NCBI GenBank assembly: GCA_030998225.1
Contig: JAPYXD010000697.1
Location: 372,001-436,000 of the forward strand
From: Diplolepis rosae
Lineage: Eukaryota; Arthropoda; Insecta; Hymenoptera; Diplolepididae
Length of the DNA: 64,000 nucleotides
Direction of reading: 5' to 3'
In this document: positions 30,363 to 43,244 of the stretch, piece by piece
Layout of the letters: each line of letters opens with the position of its first letter
Position numbering within the stretch: position 1 is the first letter of the stretch
The notes under the pieces: generated by a model
The model's input: only the letters and a program-made list of their open reading frames with translations
Databases searched by the model: none
What the model was told of the DNA's origin: nothing
Made by a program: the position numbers and the translations under genes

Positions 30363-31031
30363 CGTAGTTTATCTTCAAAAATTAGATCTTAGGTAAAAAA
30401 AGATAATTTTGCTTCCAAATATAGAAAAATTATTATTGAAGAGATCATTTCAAAGAAAAGAGATTAATTTCCAAGAAAAATATTTGAAGCATTAGAAAAA
30501 ATAAATTTAACAAATTTTATTTTTACCCCGACTTTTTTTCTTATTGCTTCATACCAAATTTTAAAAAAATGATGTGATTCAAATAAATCAAGAATCGTTT
30601 TTTCAGGCAAAAGACCTAATACAACCTAGCCGTTTCCATATTTCTAAAATGAATAAGTTTTTACCAAATTCAGCAATTTTTTTACAAGAATTTTGTTTTG
30701 GAAAATTTATTTTTAATGGTTTCAGCCATTGAAGAATTTATTATAATTTCCAAAAATGGAAGCGGTTAAGTTGTAGAAAGCCTTTTTCTTAAAAAAATTA
30801 TCCGTGATTTCACAGAATCACATCATTTTTTTAAATTTGGCTCGAAGCGTTAAGAAAACAAGTCCGGGTAAAAATAAAATTTGTTAAATGCATTATTTGT
30901 TTATGTTTTAATTTTTTTTCTTGGAAACTAATCTCTTTTCTTCCAAATGATCTCTTAAATAATAATATTGCTAATCTTGAAAAAAAATTTATCTATTTTT
31001 GCCTGAAGTCTAATTTTTGAGGATGAACTAC
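30363..31031. mobile_element. 668-bp hairpin (MITE-like) element
   Basis: The arms are inverted over roughly 300 bp each. The left end reads GTAGTTTATCTTCAAAAATT, and the complement of the right end reads GTAGTTCATCCTCAAAAATT. A CTT on each side may be the target duplication. A neighbouring paralogue of the insertion site without the element exists at 30215-30290. No ORF is present. Confidence 0.7.
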
Positions 31032-31079
31032 CTTAAATCAGCAAACACTTCATTTACATTTATTTACCGAAATTTTCAT

Positions 31080-32181
31080 ACAAAAGTTGTTACCTATTGT
31101 GAAAATGTTCAAACCCTTCATTTTTGAAACTTGTATCTCATCTTGAATGATATCTTATTATAAAATATTCTGTACATAATTCAAAAAAAATGCTGAAATA
31201 GATATTTTGTTTCGAATCTTTATGCATTTATTGACTTTAAATTTCATTAAAAAATTATTTTTCAATTGAGATGCAGGTTTTACCCGTGACCTGGCAACTC
31301 TTAGTAATAGCCACCCAACCAATTTTATTTCGACTCGGAGCGACCCGAAATAAAATATTCCTTCTATATGTCTTAAAGGGCGCCAGACACTCTCTTGAGT
31401 GACAAAATTTATTTTTAAAAAATGATGACACTCGAAACTGAAAACATTAATACAATGCGGGGTCAAATTAAGGTCACAACAGTTACCGGGTAAAATAAAT
31501 GAGACGCCAGAATTTAATTAATGAAATAAAAGGCTGCACAAGATTTATTGAATATTCTCAATCAACTCGATACAAATCAAAAATAAATTTACTAAAAGCC
31601 CAGAATATTTACATTGATTTTAATAAGCACAAGTAGAATGAAAGGTAACAGAAATCTCGGAATATTCCCGAATCACGCGACAATATGGCGGAATCGATTC
31701 AAAGGCGCGTGTCACCACCCGAGAGAACCGAAATTTATCACTAATTTACTTTAATTAACCAATTTCTTTTTCTATCCAAACACATAAAAAGCCACTGATA
31801 TAAGCAAAAGAGCACTCGCGAAGAAGAGAGAGAAGAGAGGCGAAGTGGCCGGTATGTGTAATGTACGCCATAAAGCGTCAGTATCAGTTCAATAATGTCC
31901 GTTAGTTCCGGACCACTTGCCAAGAGAATTTAAATAAAATCAACTCACGCTACCTGTATTACGCCCTGGAGTTCCGGAAAAAATCGTAAAATGAACTCTC
32001 CTTCCATTTTTTTAATCAAATCAGGCCAAAATTCCTCTTTAAATCAAATTGGCACTTGCCTCAGCGAGTCGCAGGACGAGAGTGACGATGGCCGACGCGA
32101 CGCTGACAGAATTCCCGACCTGCCGACCTGCCCCACGAATTACATGCGTGACCCAATCTAGGACCCGGAAGCAGGTCACAT
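31080..32181. other. No supported gene
   Basis: Mixed AT-rich sequence with a GC-richer part (31650-32160). Frames at 31158-31466 and 31741-31923 show no domain. GGTCACA motifs at 31474-31480 and at the right edge (32174-32180, next to the duplication break) might be ends of a solo LTR, but I cannot support that. Confidence 0.3.
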
Positions 32182-34000
32182 GTCATACATCCAATAGACG
32201 ACTAGGCAACTTGTGCCTAGTATTATAATTGCCCTCGGCAAATAATTTCCATCAACACGCGGTTCTATCAGTTACAACGAACGGCGCGTTTGGCACATTG
32301 ACACCATTGTAATTAGTGTTCATTTACATCAAACTGCATAAATTTAGTATCACAAAATGTCTAAGATACTAAATGTCAAGTCCCAGGGTCTATGCGCCCT
32401 AGGGTACGTTTTCCGGGTCACGTGGTGGCATCTTGTCGTAAAATTTACCACGTCACGCAAGTATTTAAATCATCTTAAAATTTCACAAAATCTTCTAGAT
32501 ACTTATTTCAGATCAATATTTTTCAAAGTATATAGAAAAAAGTGTAATTTTCTTAATGTTATATTCCGTAATTTTGAATTCTGCGTCTATTTCGCGCCTG
32601 CTTTGCATGAAGTCGAGAAAAATACAATTTCTGATTTTAACTCGACAACAGACAGCGTGAATTCGAAGCGAGTTAGTGGGGATACACTGACGTGACGCGC
32701 TTCATTGTGTGTGCTCCCACATATTATTGTAGCAGTGCGGACCTTTAATTTTAGTTCGAAAAAGCCACGGAAAAAACTTTACGCAATTGGGGGCGCTGCG
32801 AAAGTGATAAACAGTAGCTCTGTTTACCCTTCAAGTAGTAGCATGAACCTTTCATTTTAGTTCCCGAAAGCATTTCGCAATAGGGCGCGCTGCGGAAAAT
32901 CACTCGAAATTAAATACATTACTTTAGCAATCTCCCAACTCATCTCTGCACAGTTGAAATCTTTACAATCATGGCCAGCCCCCTGCATCACTGAGTTGAA
33001 AATGACATGAATTGTGACTGGCTGCCATGGTGGCGCTGACTGTTCATTGGGCCGACTTACACGAAAATCACATTATAAAATGTAGTTTCTTAAGCTTTTC
33101 CCTGCAAATTTTCAAATTTTTTAGTTCTTGAACGGTACTGAGATGAAGTTCGCGAATCTAGAAACAAATGTCTAAATAAATTGGTTGATAATTAACTACA
33201 TAATATAATAAAATTAATGTCTCAATATTAATTAATTGTATCTACCTGTGAAATGAATTTCTTTTGCACCGCAATAAATGTCTCTCAAATACTTATCGCA
33301 AATAAATTCAGTTGCAAACCTTTTGTCTGATAGAAGTTAAAAAATAGATAAATGAAAGTGACTGAAATAAAAAGGAGATGAGAAAGAATATTTTTTTAAA
33401 TTCTGAATTGAAGTTAATGTGAGCTTGTTGAAATTGGATTGTCTTGAAGTGGAAACAAATTTCTGATTTCTAATCATTTTGTTATTAGAATAAAGTTTTG
33501 GACTTTAAAAAAGAATATAAGTTCAGATTTTTTGTTAATTTAGATTCCTTACTTTTTAATACTCATAGTTTTATCGAATTACATAGAATTCCTAAAGTAA
33601 TAGAAATTAGAAACTTAAATTCATAATTTTACGAAAAATGAATTTCAAAATAAAATAATACAACGCAGATAAATAAGAAAGAAGTAAATTAAAAAATTGA
33701 TTAAATATGTTATATATACATAAATAGGAAAATAAGTAAAGTATATTGGTAGATAAAGAAATTTTTTCAGAGCACTTATGAGAGACCTCAATTATTTCAC
33801 TGCTTTGAACTATAATATATTATAATAATATATTCTTAATATATTTCATTAATTAATAATTTATTTCATAGTACAATATTAAGAAAATTATCAGTTCAAA
33901 TCCCAACAGTATTTTTGAAATGTTTATATTTTAAAAAATGTTTGATTTAATTACAGTAGTAATATATAGTGTATATACTATAATGTATTTATTGTAATAT
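32182..34000. other. Left part of duplicated block, no gene supported
   Basis: A 112-aa frame at 32357-32695 lacks a recognised domain; it is identical in copy 2 only because the DNA is duplicated. Two related pieces (about 32735-32805 and 32833-32905, each with GAACCTTT/GGACCTTT, TTTTAGTTC and GGGCGC(G)CTGCG) form a diverged direct repeat. 32925-32958 matches 56606-56640 in reverse. The rest is AT-rich. Confidence 0.45.
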
Positions 34001-35237
34001 TGTGACGTCCTGACACTTACCTTCCTTTAATAATATACTTTATTTTTCCCTCGTTTTAGATCGGTAAAGAAATCCAGAGGATTTCTAAACCGAAACTGGG
34101 ATGAGGTTAGCTAACTAAAATGAAACTCGAAACTTACTGAATTTACAATTATCAACCTTTATTCTTCGAAGGGTACAAAATAAGAGAGAGAGATAGAGAG
34201 AGAGATTGAAAGTCATTAAAAATTCCTCCTGGGGTCATATGTTAAAATTGGACTCACTCAAATCCTGGCTGGAACAACTGATAATCCGGAAGGGGTACAG
34301 ACCTTCTAATTCACTTTACGCTGTGTTGAAATTCTGACAGGTAGACCAAAATCCAAATAGGGAAACTGTGACAGGTGGGCCTTAAATCCACAAATCTATT
34401 TCGGGCTGGACTAGTGACGATCCCAAAAGGTGAGTTGAAGATGCACCTGTCAATATATACGATGTGGGGCCTCGGTGGAATCGAATCGTAGACACTTCAA
34501 TTTATGAACCGTTCACAGGTTCCACTTTTTAACTCACGAACAATGTTCCACTAAATTGAATTTCAATGTGATTTTAAATTGACGAGGAAGATACTGACAA
34601 AGAGTTCTCAATTTTAAGATGGTCCGAGGGGAACTAATTTTTTGAGCAGAGTTCCGGCGTTGAAGATTTCCCGGCGGCAACTATGTACTTTTCGGGAGGA
34701 GTTCCGCTTCTGAAGAAAGACCCGACGGCAGCTGAAGATTCGCAGATTCGCAGGTACTTTTATGTGTTAATTTTCGGTCGATACTAGCTACCTTTTGATC
34801 GATACTGACATGGAATTTCTAGGTGGTGATTAATGGGTTTTATATTTTTTGTCGATACTGACTATGTTCAATTTTACCCTGCTAATATTCTTCTGATGTT
34901 GGCCTGACCTTGGCACGTTTCCCCGACGTTCCTTCTTGAGATGATTCATTTTTTAATTTCTATCATTTGCTGCGCCCGTCGATATTCTTCTGTACTTAGG
35001 ACATTCCGATGGGGTTCCCTCGTTAACAGGTAGTTAAGAGTTTATGATGTTTTCTATTTATAAGTTCATTACTATCTCTCTTTCTATTACAATTTTATTT
35101 TCGTACATTCAATTTTCGTCTAATCAATACTTTTTAATAGCTGTTGCTTATGCATGTTTTATGTTAAAATCTTTTATAAATTTTACATATTTTGGTATTA
35201 TGAAATAAATAAATAGCGACGGTCACAGGACGTGACA
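34001..35237 (+). mobile_element. Solo LTR (gypsy type), 1237 bp, TSD ATAT
   Basis: It starts TGTGACGTCCTGACAC and ends GGTCACAGGACGTGACA, and is flanked on both sides by ATAT. An AATAAATAAA sits about 30 bp before the 3' end. Homologous to 54936-56131, which has its own 4-bp target duplication. TG...CA ends with short inverted repeats and a 4-bp duplication fit an LTR left after recombination. A non-autonomous inverted-repeat transposon is the alternative. Confidence 0.7.
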
Positions 35238-35513
35238 ATATGTTATATAATATGAAAAATAATCAAATTTTATAATAACGGCATTAATTATTAGTATTAA
35301 TATTTAAATTAACGCAAAACAATTATAAAATAAAGAACATTATCCAAATAATGCAATTTCCGCCAGAATTCGGAAATTAGATTTTTGCCTAAAGTGAATT
35401 TCTTAACCTTTTCGAAGAGAATAAATTTTTGTAAAAAATATGCAGATCTTATTAGATTATTGTCATGTATAAGAAAATGCGAAAAAATAGTTTTTATCAG
35501 GAGAAAATCAAAT
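35238..35513. other. AT-rich spacer in duplicated block
   Basis: Nothing recognised. Confidence 0.35.
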
Positions 35514-35725
35514 TTTTATTAACTATGAGGTTTATTCTACTCACTATGACATCTTTACTCTATCATTCTAACCTCTAAAAATCTCGTCTTCTGCAGCTCC
35601 TCTATATAGGGTGCTATATAGATATCTTCTATATCAACATAATTCGCAAAACGGCGGCGAGATTCAAATTTAACTTATAATTAAAGAAACGACGGCACTA
35701 GCAGTAGGCGTCTGTTATCTTTAAA
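35514..35725 (-). repeat. Gypsy-3 LTR (3' LTR of copy 1)
   Basis: 212 bp, the same length as the LTRs at 42979-43190 and 47431-47642. The expected terminal TGT reads TTT here (plus-strand TTTAAA instead of TTTACA). Confidence 0.75.
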
Positions 35726-35726
35726 T

Positions 35727-35750
35727 CTCCCCCCCCCCCCCCCCTTAGGA
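35727..35750 (-). promoter_or_regulatory. Polypurine tract of gypsy-3, copy 1
   Basis: A run of 16 C on the plus strand (G on the coding strand) lies directly upstream of the 3' LTR, where plus-strand DNA synthesis is primed in LTR elements. Copy 2 has 13. Confidence 0.6.
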
Positions 35751-35782
35751 GAGAACCAATACACGGCTCGATAGGGTCAATA

Positions 35783-36830
35783 CTAAGTAAAGTCTTCTGT
35801 CTCTTCTGTGTTAGTACCCCCAGGGATTGGTAGAAGTTTTGTGATATGATAAAATTGTGATTGTGACTTTTTATGGCCTGTATTTATTCTGTATATCGAA
35901 TCCGATAACTTTTCCACAATTTCGAACGGGCCAATTTTTAATTCATCTAGTTTCCTTCTATTTAATCGATTTCCGTTTTCTATAAATACTTTATCTCCCA
36001 CTTTAAATTCGTGGTTTTTTCTGTTTTTATCAAATTGTTTTTTATTATATTCATGAGATTTTATACTATTTTTGAAAGCGATTTTTCGATCTTGTAGGCT
36101 ATTATTAGTTTTGTGTTGTTTTAACTCTTCTGGTAGTGCTGTAATATCTTTTCCTTCTAATAAGTATGCAGGTGCAAATCCAGTAACTGTATGTTCAGTC
36201 TCATTATATTTTTCTGTACACTCATGTGCTATAGTTGTCCATGCTAGTTTGTTGTTGTTTTTGTCTGGTTTAATCTCTCGTTCAATCCATTTGAAAAAGG
36301 TGAATTTACTGCTGTAAAGATGAGGTTTATAGTTTTTTCATTAAGGTATGATTTAAATTCTTTAGAGTTTATACCTGGATATTGGTCTGTTAGGATCATA
36401 TCTATTGAGTTGTTTTGTGTCACTTTTTCTACTAGTTTTATAAAATCACTAGAGTGTTGAGTCTTTGATGTGAGGATGTAAGCGTACCGTGTAAAATGAT
36501 CTACAAGTAGATGCAAGTATTTTTTTGTAGATCGTGAACCGCCAAATCCTCCGATTGTATCCATTGAAACTATTTCGAATGGCTTCGTAGAGGGTCCTAA
36601 GTGAGACATCAGACCAAATTTCTTCTGGCCTCTAGACTTGTTTCTTATGCATATTTCGCAGCTTTTGCAGATTATTTTTATGTTTTGCGATAAATTCTTA
36701 GCTGTGTAGAATTTTCCTATTTTATTTTGTAATTGCTTTATCCCTATATGACAAAAATATTCATGTACCTTTTTTATGAAACTCTTGATAAAATCTTCTG
36801 ATAAGACAATCTTATCTTTTTTTTAGTTTT
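35783..36830 (-). pseudogene. Gypsy-3 integrase, copy 1
   Basis: The core segment (36609-36244) has VSMDTIGGFGG, MILTDQYPG and SNGLNERLNQT, a D, D, E set. The C-terminal part (36001-35783) has GDKVFIENGNRLNRRKLDELKIGPFEI, the usual GPY/F-like module. The linker between (36250-36001) reads HECTEKYNETEHTVTGFAPAYLL in a third frame. The HHCC finger is upstream at about 36750-36630 (CKSCEICIRNKSRG). A one-base shorter T run near 36826 breaks the frame relative to copy 2. Confidence 0.75.
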
Positions 36831-37708
36831 TCTGTAGTATATGTTATTTCTTAGTTTCATTTTACCTATTATATTTTTCAATTCTTTATTTTCTTTTTGA
36901 TCTTTTTTTATGTCCTCTAATTTAATTAAATTTACAATCTGTAGAACTTCATCTTCTTTTTCATCTGGTTCTAATACTGGGTTTCTACTCAGACAATCCG
37001 CTTCTAAATTGTATTTACCTGGAGCATATTTTATTTCAAAGTTGTATTGTGATAGGTAATAAGTTAAATCACCTAGCTCTTCATCCGTCCTTGCTTTTAT
37101 GTTTAGTTTTTCTAACGGTTTATGATCTGTGAAGACAGTAAATTTTTTGCCTGAGTTTATATTGCCAGTATTGTACCGCTTCTTTAATAGCTAGACATTC
37201 TAAGTAAATAGCTTTTTTTTTGACCTTCATTTAATTTTTTTGAGAAATATGCTACTGGTTTTTCTTCATTACTTTCTTGTGGTTGCTTTAGGATTGCCCC
37301 CACTCCTTGTATGCTAGCGTCTGTATAAATGTGTATAGGTAAATTTGGATCAAAAATAGCCAAAATTGGCTGAGAGCAACGCAATTTTTTTATATGTTCA
37401 AATGACATTTGACATTCTTCTGACCGTACAAATTTCTGTCCTTTTCTTAATAAACGATGCAAAGGCTCTAATGTGATGGAATTGTTCGGTATATATTTAT
37501 TGTAAAAATTTATTTTTCCCAAAAATTGTCGAACATTTTTTTGTGTTTTTGGCATAGGGAAATCCCTTATTGAGATTAAATTGTCTTTTAATGGGCTAAT
37601 TGAATTACATTTTATTATGTGACCTAAATACTTTACCGAATCCGCTGCAAAAATGCATTTTGTTAATTTTAATCTAAATCCGTAGAGAATCGTAGAGGAA
37701 TCGACCAA
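36831..37708 (-). pseudogene. Gypsy-3 RT thumb and RNase H, copy 1
   Basis: LKLTKCIFAADSVKYLGHII, NVRQFLGKINFYNKYI, then IHIYTDASIQGVGAILKQ give the RT connection and the RNase H start. The later RNase H piece with FTVFTDHKPL and the CLSRNP tether is read in another frame after 37180. Confidence 0.75.
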
Positions 37709-38575
37709 AACGCTGGATTTATATCCAGTGTTGAAAAATATTTGCAGTTTCTTGTTTTTTGTACCAAATCTTCTATTAGTGGGAAGGGTTGTGATTGAGG
37801 AACTACGAGTTTATTTAGATCTCTGAAATCTATACAAAGTCTTGATTTTTTTTCCTTCGTCCCTTTTATACGCTAGAGTTACCGGGGCAGCGAAAGGGCT
37901 ATATGATTCTTCGACCAACTTTTTCCCTAGTAGTCTTAAGACTTGATCTTGAATTTCTTTTCTATCTTCAGCTGAGCATTTATATGGTCTCTTACTACAA
38001 TATTCTTCTACAGTTAAATCGATATGAGCTTCATAGTCTTTCACTGTACCTACATCATATTTATCTTTGGCAAAAATTGATTTATATTTATCTAAAATTT
38101 CATCTATTTTAGATCTTTCTTGTATATCTAGATGATTTATTGAAATTTCAAAATTTTCTTCTATATGTTCGTTAAAATTGACTTTAAATTCTAATTTAAC
38201 ATTATCATTAATAGAATCTATATTTTTAATTTTTTTACCTGTGAAGTCAGGAATTTTTTGAGTAACTCGTAATTTTTCATCTTGTATTAGTTTAAATTTT
38301 TCAATTAAATCTAAACCGATGATGAGATCATTGTTAAAGGTTTCATTATTTACTATAAAAATATCAATTTCTTCTTCTATATCAAAGATTTTTGCTATTA
38401 TTGTTATCATTCCATCTGTTTTGTTAACACCATTAATCGTTTTCAAAGTTGCATTTTGTTTATCATCATTTTTTGTGTTCTGTAAACGTACTAATTTTGA
38501 ATTTATCACTGAGACATTAGCACCAGTGTCGTAAATACCATATACTTCTAGTGTTCTGTTCAGTAATACTTTCAA
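37709..38575 (-). pseudogene. Gypsy-3 protease and RT fingers, copy 1
   Basis: YGIYDTGANVSVINSK near the start is the aspartic protease active site, and NDLIIGLDLIEKF its C-terminal motif. RT starts at RPYKCSAEDRKEIQDQV and SPFAAPVTLAYK. At about 37850 the A run has 8 bases, which puts the continuing RT (CIDFRDLNKLVVP, FSTLDINPAFWSI) out of frame. Then the sequence jumps to the thumb: the YxDD block is deleted. Confidence 0.75.
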
Positions 38576-39648
38576 TTTGATTAATGGTGGAATTTTCAGT
38601 TTTTGGATCTTTATTACTTAATTCAACTTCTAATTCTGTATTATTTATATTTTTAATGATATTGTTTTCATCCTTTTCATTTTCTTTTTGTCTAAACCAA
38701 CATGCTGACTCTGAATGATAACGAAAACCTTTGTTTAATTCTTCACAATTTTTGCAATATTTTTGCTTATCAAATTTTCCTTTACTATTAAAATTTGTTG
38801 TATTTTGTTTATCGGGCATCTTTTTTGTAATAAAATGTTCTAATTTTCCAATTTCATTAAAAAGGTCTTCAGTCTGTTTTAAATTGTCTCTATCAATTTT
38901 ATCTGATATAAAATTTGGTAAACCTGTAGCAATGATGTCTATCAATGTACCGGTATCGATTGTTTTTCTTACCTCTAATAGTAGTCTTTCTTTTTTTACA
39001 GCATATTCGAGTAATGATCCGGCTCTGTATTTAAATGAAAGTGCGTATCTTATTGGCGACCAACCTTTATTTCCATAAGTTTCACAAAAGTTCTCTCCAT
39101 TTTCCCCACTCAGAATTTAGTGTGAGTTTTATTAGTCTAGAACTATACCAATCTAGACATGATTTTTCTAAGAATAATCTGAAAATTTCTATTCTTTCTG
39201 CATCTTGAATTATTTCAAAGCGATCACACTCTTTTTCAAATGCAGTTATCCATTGATGTGCATTAGAATTTTTTCCTGTAAATTTTTCTATAACAAATTT
39301 TTCTGAAACATTTTTTAAATTTTGTTGTTTAGGTTTATTATCTTTTTCTGAAAGTTTTTCTAATATCTTAACTAATGATTCATCTAAAACACTAGCATTT
39401 TCTGTTTTTTCTGTAATTTCTTCTAGAAAATAATCTTTAAATTGCATATTTCCATCTTGATCCATATATGTATTTTTCAATTCTTCTGTTAAAGTAATCC
39501 ATATCTTTCTCGTTTGGTGTCTTCTAGTTAATGTAGTTTTTATTTTAGCAAAAGCAGATGTTTGTAAGATAGATGTATGTAGAATTGTAGCTTGTAATTC
39601 ATCTGGGATACTAAACCGTCTATTATCAATCGTCACAATTGAGGTCAT
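38517..39648 (-). pseudogene. Gypsy-3 gag, copy 1, start removed
   Basis: The capsid-like part (39648-39082: FTGKNSNAHQWITAFEKECDRF, LFLEKSCLDWYSSRL) is followed after a frameshift by the nucleocapsid part with a CKNC, H, C zinc-knuckle-like pattern at about 38740-38690. The N-terminal residues present in copy 2 are lost at the duplication junction. Confidence 0.7.
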
Positions 39649-41463
39649 ACATCCAATAGACGACTAGGCAACTTGTGCCTAGTATTATAATTGCCCTCGG
39701 CAAATAATTTCCATCAACACGCGGTTCTATCAGTTACAACGAACGGCGCGTTTGGCACATTGACACCATTGTAATTAGTGTTCATTTACATCAAACTGCA
39801 TAAATTTAGTATCACAAAATGTCTAAGATACTAAATGTCAAGTCCCAGGGTCTATGCGCCCTAGGGTACGTTTTCCGGGTCACGTGGTGGCATCTTGTCG
39901 TAAAATTTACCACGTCACGCAAGTATTTAAATCATCTTAAAATTTCACAAAATCTTCTAGATACTTATTTCAGATCAATATTTTTCAAAGTATATAGAAA
40001 AAAGTGTAATTTTCTTAATGTTATATTCCGTAATTTTGAATTCTGCGTCTATTTCGCGCCTGCTTTGCATGAAGTCGAGAAAAATACAATTTCTGATTTT
40101 AACTCGACAACAGACAGCGTGAATTCGAAGCGAGTTAGTGGGGATACACTGACGTGACGCGCTTCATTGTGTGTGCTCCCACATATTATTGTAGCAGTGC
40201 GGACCTTTAATTTTAGTTCGAAAAAGCCACGGAAAAAACTTTACGCAATTGGGGGCGCTGCGAAAGTGATAAACAGTAGCTCTGTTTACCCTTCAAGTAG
40301 TAGCATGAACCTTTCATTTTAGTTCCCGAAAGCATTTCGCAATAGGGCGCGCTGCGGAAAATCACTCGAAATTAAATACATTACTTTAGCAATCTCCCAA
40401 CTCATCTCTGCACAGTTGAAATCTTTACAATCATGGCCAGCCCCCTGCATCACTGAGTTGAAAATGACATGAATTGTGACTGGCTGCCATGGTGGCGCTG
40501 ACTGTTCATTGGGCCGACTTACACGAAAATCACATTATAAAATGTAGTTTCTTAAGCTTTTCCCTGCAAATTTTCAAATTTTTTAGTTCTTGAACGGTAC
40601 TGAGATGAAGTTCGCGAATCTAGAAACAAATGTCTAAATAAATTGGTTGATAATTAACTACATAATATAATAAAATTAATGTCTCAATATTAATTAATTG
40701 TATCTACCTGTGAAATGAATTTCTTTTGCACCGCAATAAATGTCTCTCAAATACTTATCGCAAATAAATTCAGTTGCAAACCTTTTGTCTGATAGAAGTT
40801 AAAAAATAGATAAATGAAAGTGACTGAAATAAAAAGGAGATGAGAAAGAATATTTTTTTAAATTCTGAATTGAAGTTAATGTGAGCTTGTTGAAATTGGA
40901 TTGTCTTGAAGTGGAAACAAATTTCTGATTTCTAATCATTTTGTTATTAGAATAAAGTTTTGGACTTTAAAAAAGAATATAAGTTCAGATTTTTTGTTAA
41001 TTTAGATTCCTTACTTTTTAATACTCATAGTTTTATCGAATTACATAGAATTCCTAAAGTAATAGAAATTAGAAACTTAAATTCATAATTTTACGAAAAA
41101 TGAATTTCAAAATAAAATAATACAACGCAGATAAATAAGAAAGAAGTAAATTAAAAAATTGATTAAATATGTTATATATACATAAATAGGAAAATAAGTA
41201 AAGTATATTGGTAGATAAAAGAAATTTTTTCAGAGCACTTATGAGAGACCTCAATTATTTCACTGCTTTGAACTATAATATATTATAATAATATATTCTT
41301 AATATATTTCATTAATTAATAATTTATTTCATAGTACAATATTAAGAAAATTATCAGTTCAAATCCCAACAGTATTTTTGAAATGTTTATATTTTAAAAA
41401 ATGTTTGATTTAATTACAGTAGTAATATATAGTGTATATACTATAATGTATTTATTGTAATAT
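39646..41463. other. Left part of block, copy 2, no gene supported
   Basis: Same content as 32182-34000. One base more near 41217 (AAAAG for AAAG). Confidence 0.45.
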
Positions 41464-42702
41464 TGTGACGTCCTGACACTTACCTTCCTTTAATAATATA
41501 CTTTATTTTTCCCTCGTTTTAGATCGGTAAAGAAATCCAGAGGATTTCTAAACCGAAACTGGGATGAGGTTAGCTAACTAAAATGAAACTCGAAACTTAC
41601 TGAATTTACAATTATCAACCTTTATTCTTCGAAGGGTACAAAATAAGAGAGAGAGATAGAGAGAGAGAGATTGAAAGTCATTAAAAATTCCTCCTGGGGT
41701 CATATGTTAAAATTGGACTCACTCAAATCCTGGCTGGAACAACTGATAATCCGGAAGGGGTACAGACCTTCTAATTCACTTTACGCTGTGTTGAAATTCT
41801 GACAGGTAGACCAAAATCCAAATAGGGAAACTGTGACAGGTGGGCCTTAAATCCACAAATCTATTTCGGGCTGGACTAGTGACGATCCCAAAAGGTGAGT
41901 TGAAGATGCACCTGTCAATATATACGATGTGGGGCCTCGGTGGAATCGAATCGTAGACACTTCAATTTATGAACCGTTCACAGGTTCCACTTTTTAACTC
42001 ACGAACAATGTTCCACTAAATTGAATTTCAATGTGATTTTAAATTGACGAGGAAGATACTGACAAAGAGTTCTCAATTTTAAGATGGTCCGAGGGGAACT
42101 AATTTTTTGAGCAGAGTTCCGGCGTTGAAGATTTCCCGGCGGCAACTATGTACTTTTCGGGAGGAGTTCCGCTTCTGAAGAAAGACCCGACGGCAGCTGA
42201 AGATTCGCAGATTCGCAGGTACTTTTATGTGTTAATTTTCGGTCGATACTAGCTACCTTTTGATCGATACTGACATGGAATTTCTAGGTGGTGATTAATG
42301 GGTTTTATATTTTTTGTCGATACTGACTATGTTCAATTTTACCCTGCTAATATTCTTCTGATGTTGGCCTGACCTTGGCACGTTTCCCCGACGTTCCTTC
42401 TTGAGATGATTCATTTTTTAATTTCTATCATTTGCTGCGCCCGTCGATATTCTTCTGTACTTAGGACATTCCGATGGGGTTCCCTCGTTAACAGGTAGTT
42501 AAGAGTTTATGATGTTTTCTATTTATAAGTTCATTACTATCTCTCTTTCTATTACAATTTTATTTTCGTACATTCAATTTTCGTCTAATCAATACTTTTT
42601 AATAGCTGTTGCTTATGCATGTTTTATGTTAAAATCTTTTATAAATTTTACATATTTTGGTATTATGAAATAAATAAATAGCGACGGTCACAGGACGTGA
42701 CA
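41464..42702 (+). mobile_element. Solo LTR, duplicated copy, TSD ATAT
   Basis: Identical in structure to 34001-35237, including both ATAT flanks; two bases longer through a GA run near 41660. Confidence 0.7.
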
Positions 42703-42978
42703 ATATGTTATATAATATGAAAAATAATCAAATTTTATAATAACGGCATTAATTATTAGTATTAATATTTAAATTAACGCAAAACAATTATAAAATAAAG
42801 AACATTATCCAAATAATGCAATTTCCGCCAGAATTCGGAAATTAGATTTTTGCCTAAAGTGAATTTCTTAACCTTTTCGAAGAGAATAAATTTTTGTAAA
42901 AAATATGCAGATCTTATTAGATTATTGTCATGTATAAGAAAATGCGAAAAAATAGTTTTTATCAGGAGAAAATCAAAT
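42703..42978. other. AT-rich spacer, copy 2
   Basis: Counterpart of 35238-35513; nothing recognised. Confidence 0.35.
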
Positions 42979-43190
42979 TTTTATTAACTATGAGGTTTAT
43001 TCTACTCACTATGACATCTTTACTCTATCATTCTAACCTCTAAAAATCTCGTCTTCTGCAGCTCCTCTATATAGGGTGCTATATAGATATCTTCTATATC
43101 AACATAATTCGCAAAACGGCGGCGAGATTCAAATTTAACTTATAATTAAAGAAACGACGGCACTAGCAGTAGGCGTCTGTTATCTTTACA
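42979..43190 (-). repeat. Gypsy-3 3' LTR, copy 2
   Basis: 212 bp, nearly identical to the 5' LTR at 47431-47642 over their full length (TGTAAAGATAACAG against TGTAAAGAAAACAG at the start). Confidence 0.8.
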
Positions 43191-43210
43191 TCTCCCCCCC
43201 CCCCCCTTAG
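43191..43210 (-). promoter_or_regulatory. Polypurine tract of gypsy-3, copy 2
   Basis: A run of 13 C on the plus strand next to the 3' LTR start, against 16 in copy 1. Confidence 0.6.
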
Positions 43211-43244
43211 GAGAGAACCAATACACGGCTCGATAGGGTCAATA

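Larger units (their letters stand above)
32182..39645. repeat. Tandem-duplicated block, copy 1 (about 7.46 kb)
   Basis: Everything from GTCATACATCC at 32182 to GAGGT at 39645 recurs from 39644 to 47112 in the same orientation, offset 7462 bp at the start and 7467 at the end. The junction shares only GT. The block contains a solo LTR, an AT-rich spacer and a gypsy-3 element truncated at the start of gag. Differences between copies are few and mostly in mononucleotide or GA runs. Confidence 0.9.
35514..39645 (-). mobile_element. Gypsy-3 copy 1: lacks 5' LTR and gag start
   Basis: Minus-strand element. Its 3' LTR is at 35514-35725, and gag is cut at 39645 by the duplication junction, so the primer site and 5' LTR are missing. 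Pol carries the same large RT deletion as copy 2 plus extra frameshifts at homopolymers. Confidence 0.85.

Noticed and set aside
31474..32181. Solo LTR bounded by GGTCACA motifs
   Set aside because: The ends do not give a consistent TG...CA pair or a target duplication, and the right edge coincides with the tandem-duplication break.
32357..32695. 112-aa ORF repeated exactly at 39819-40157
   Set aside because: The repetition comes from the 7.46-kb DNA duplication, not from protein-level conservation; no domain is visible.
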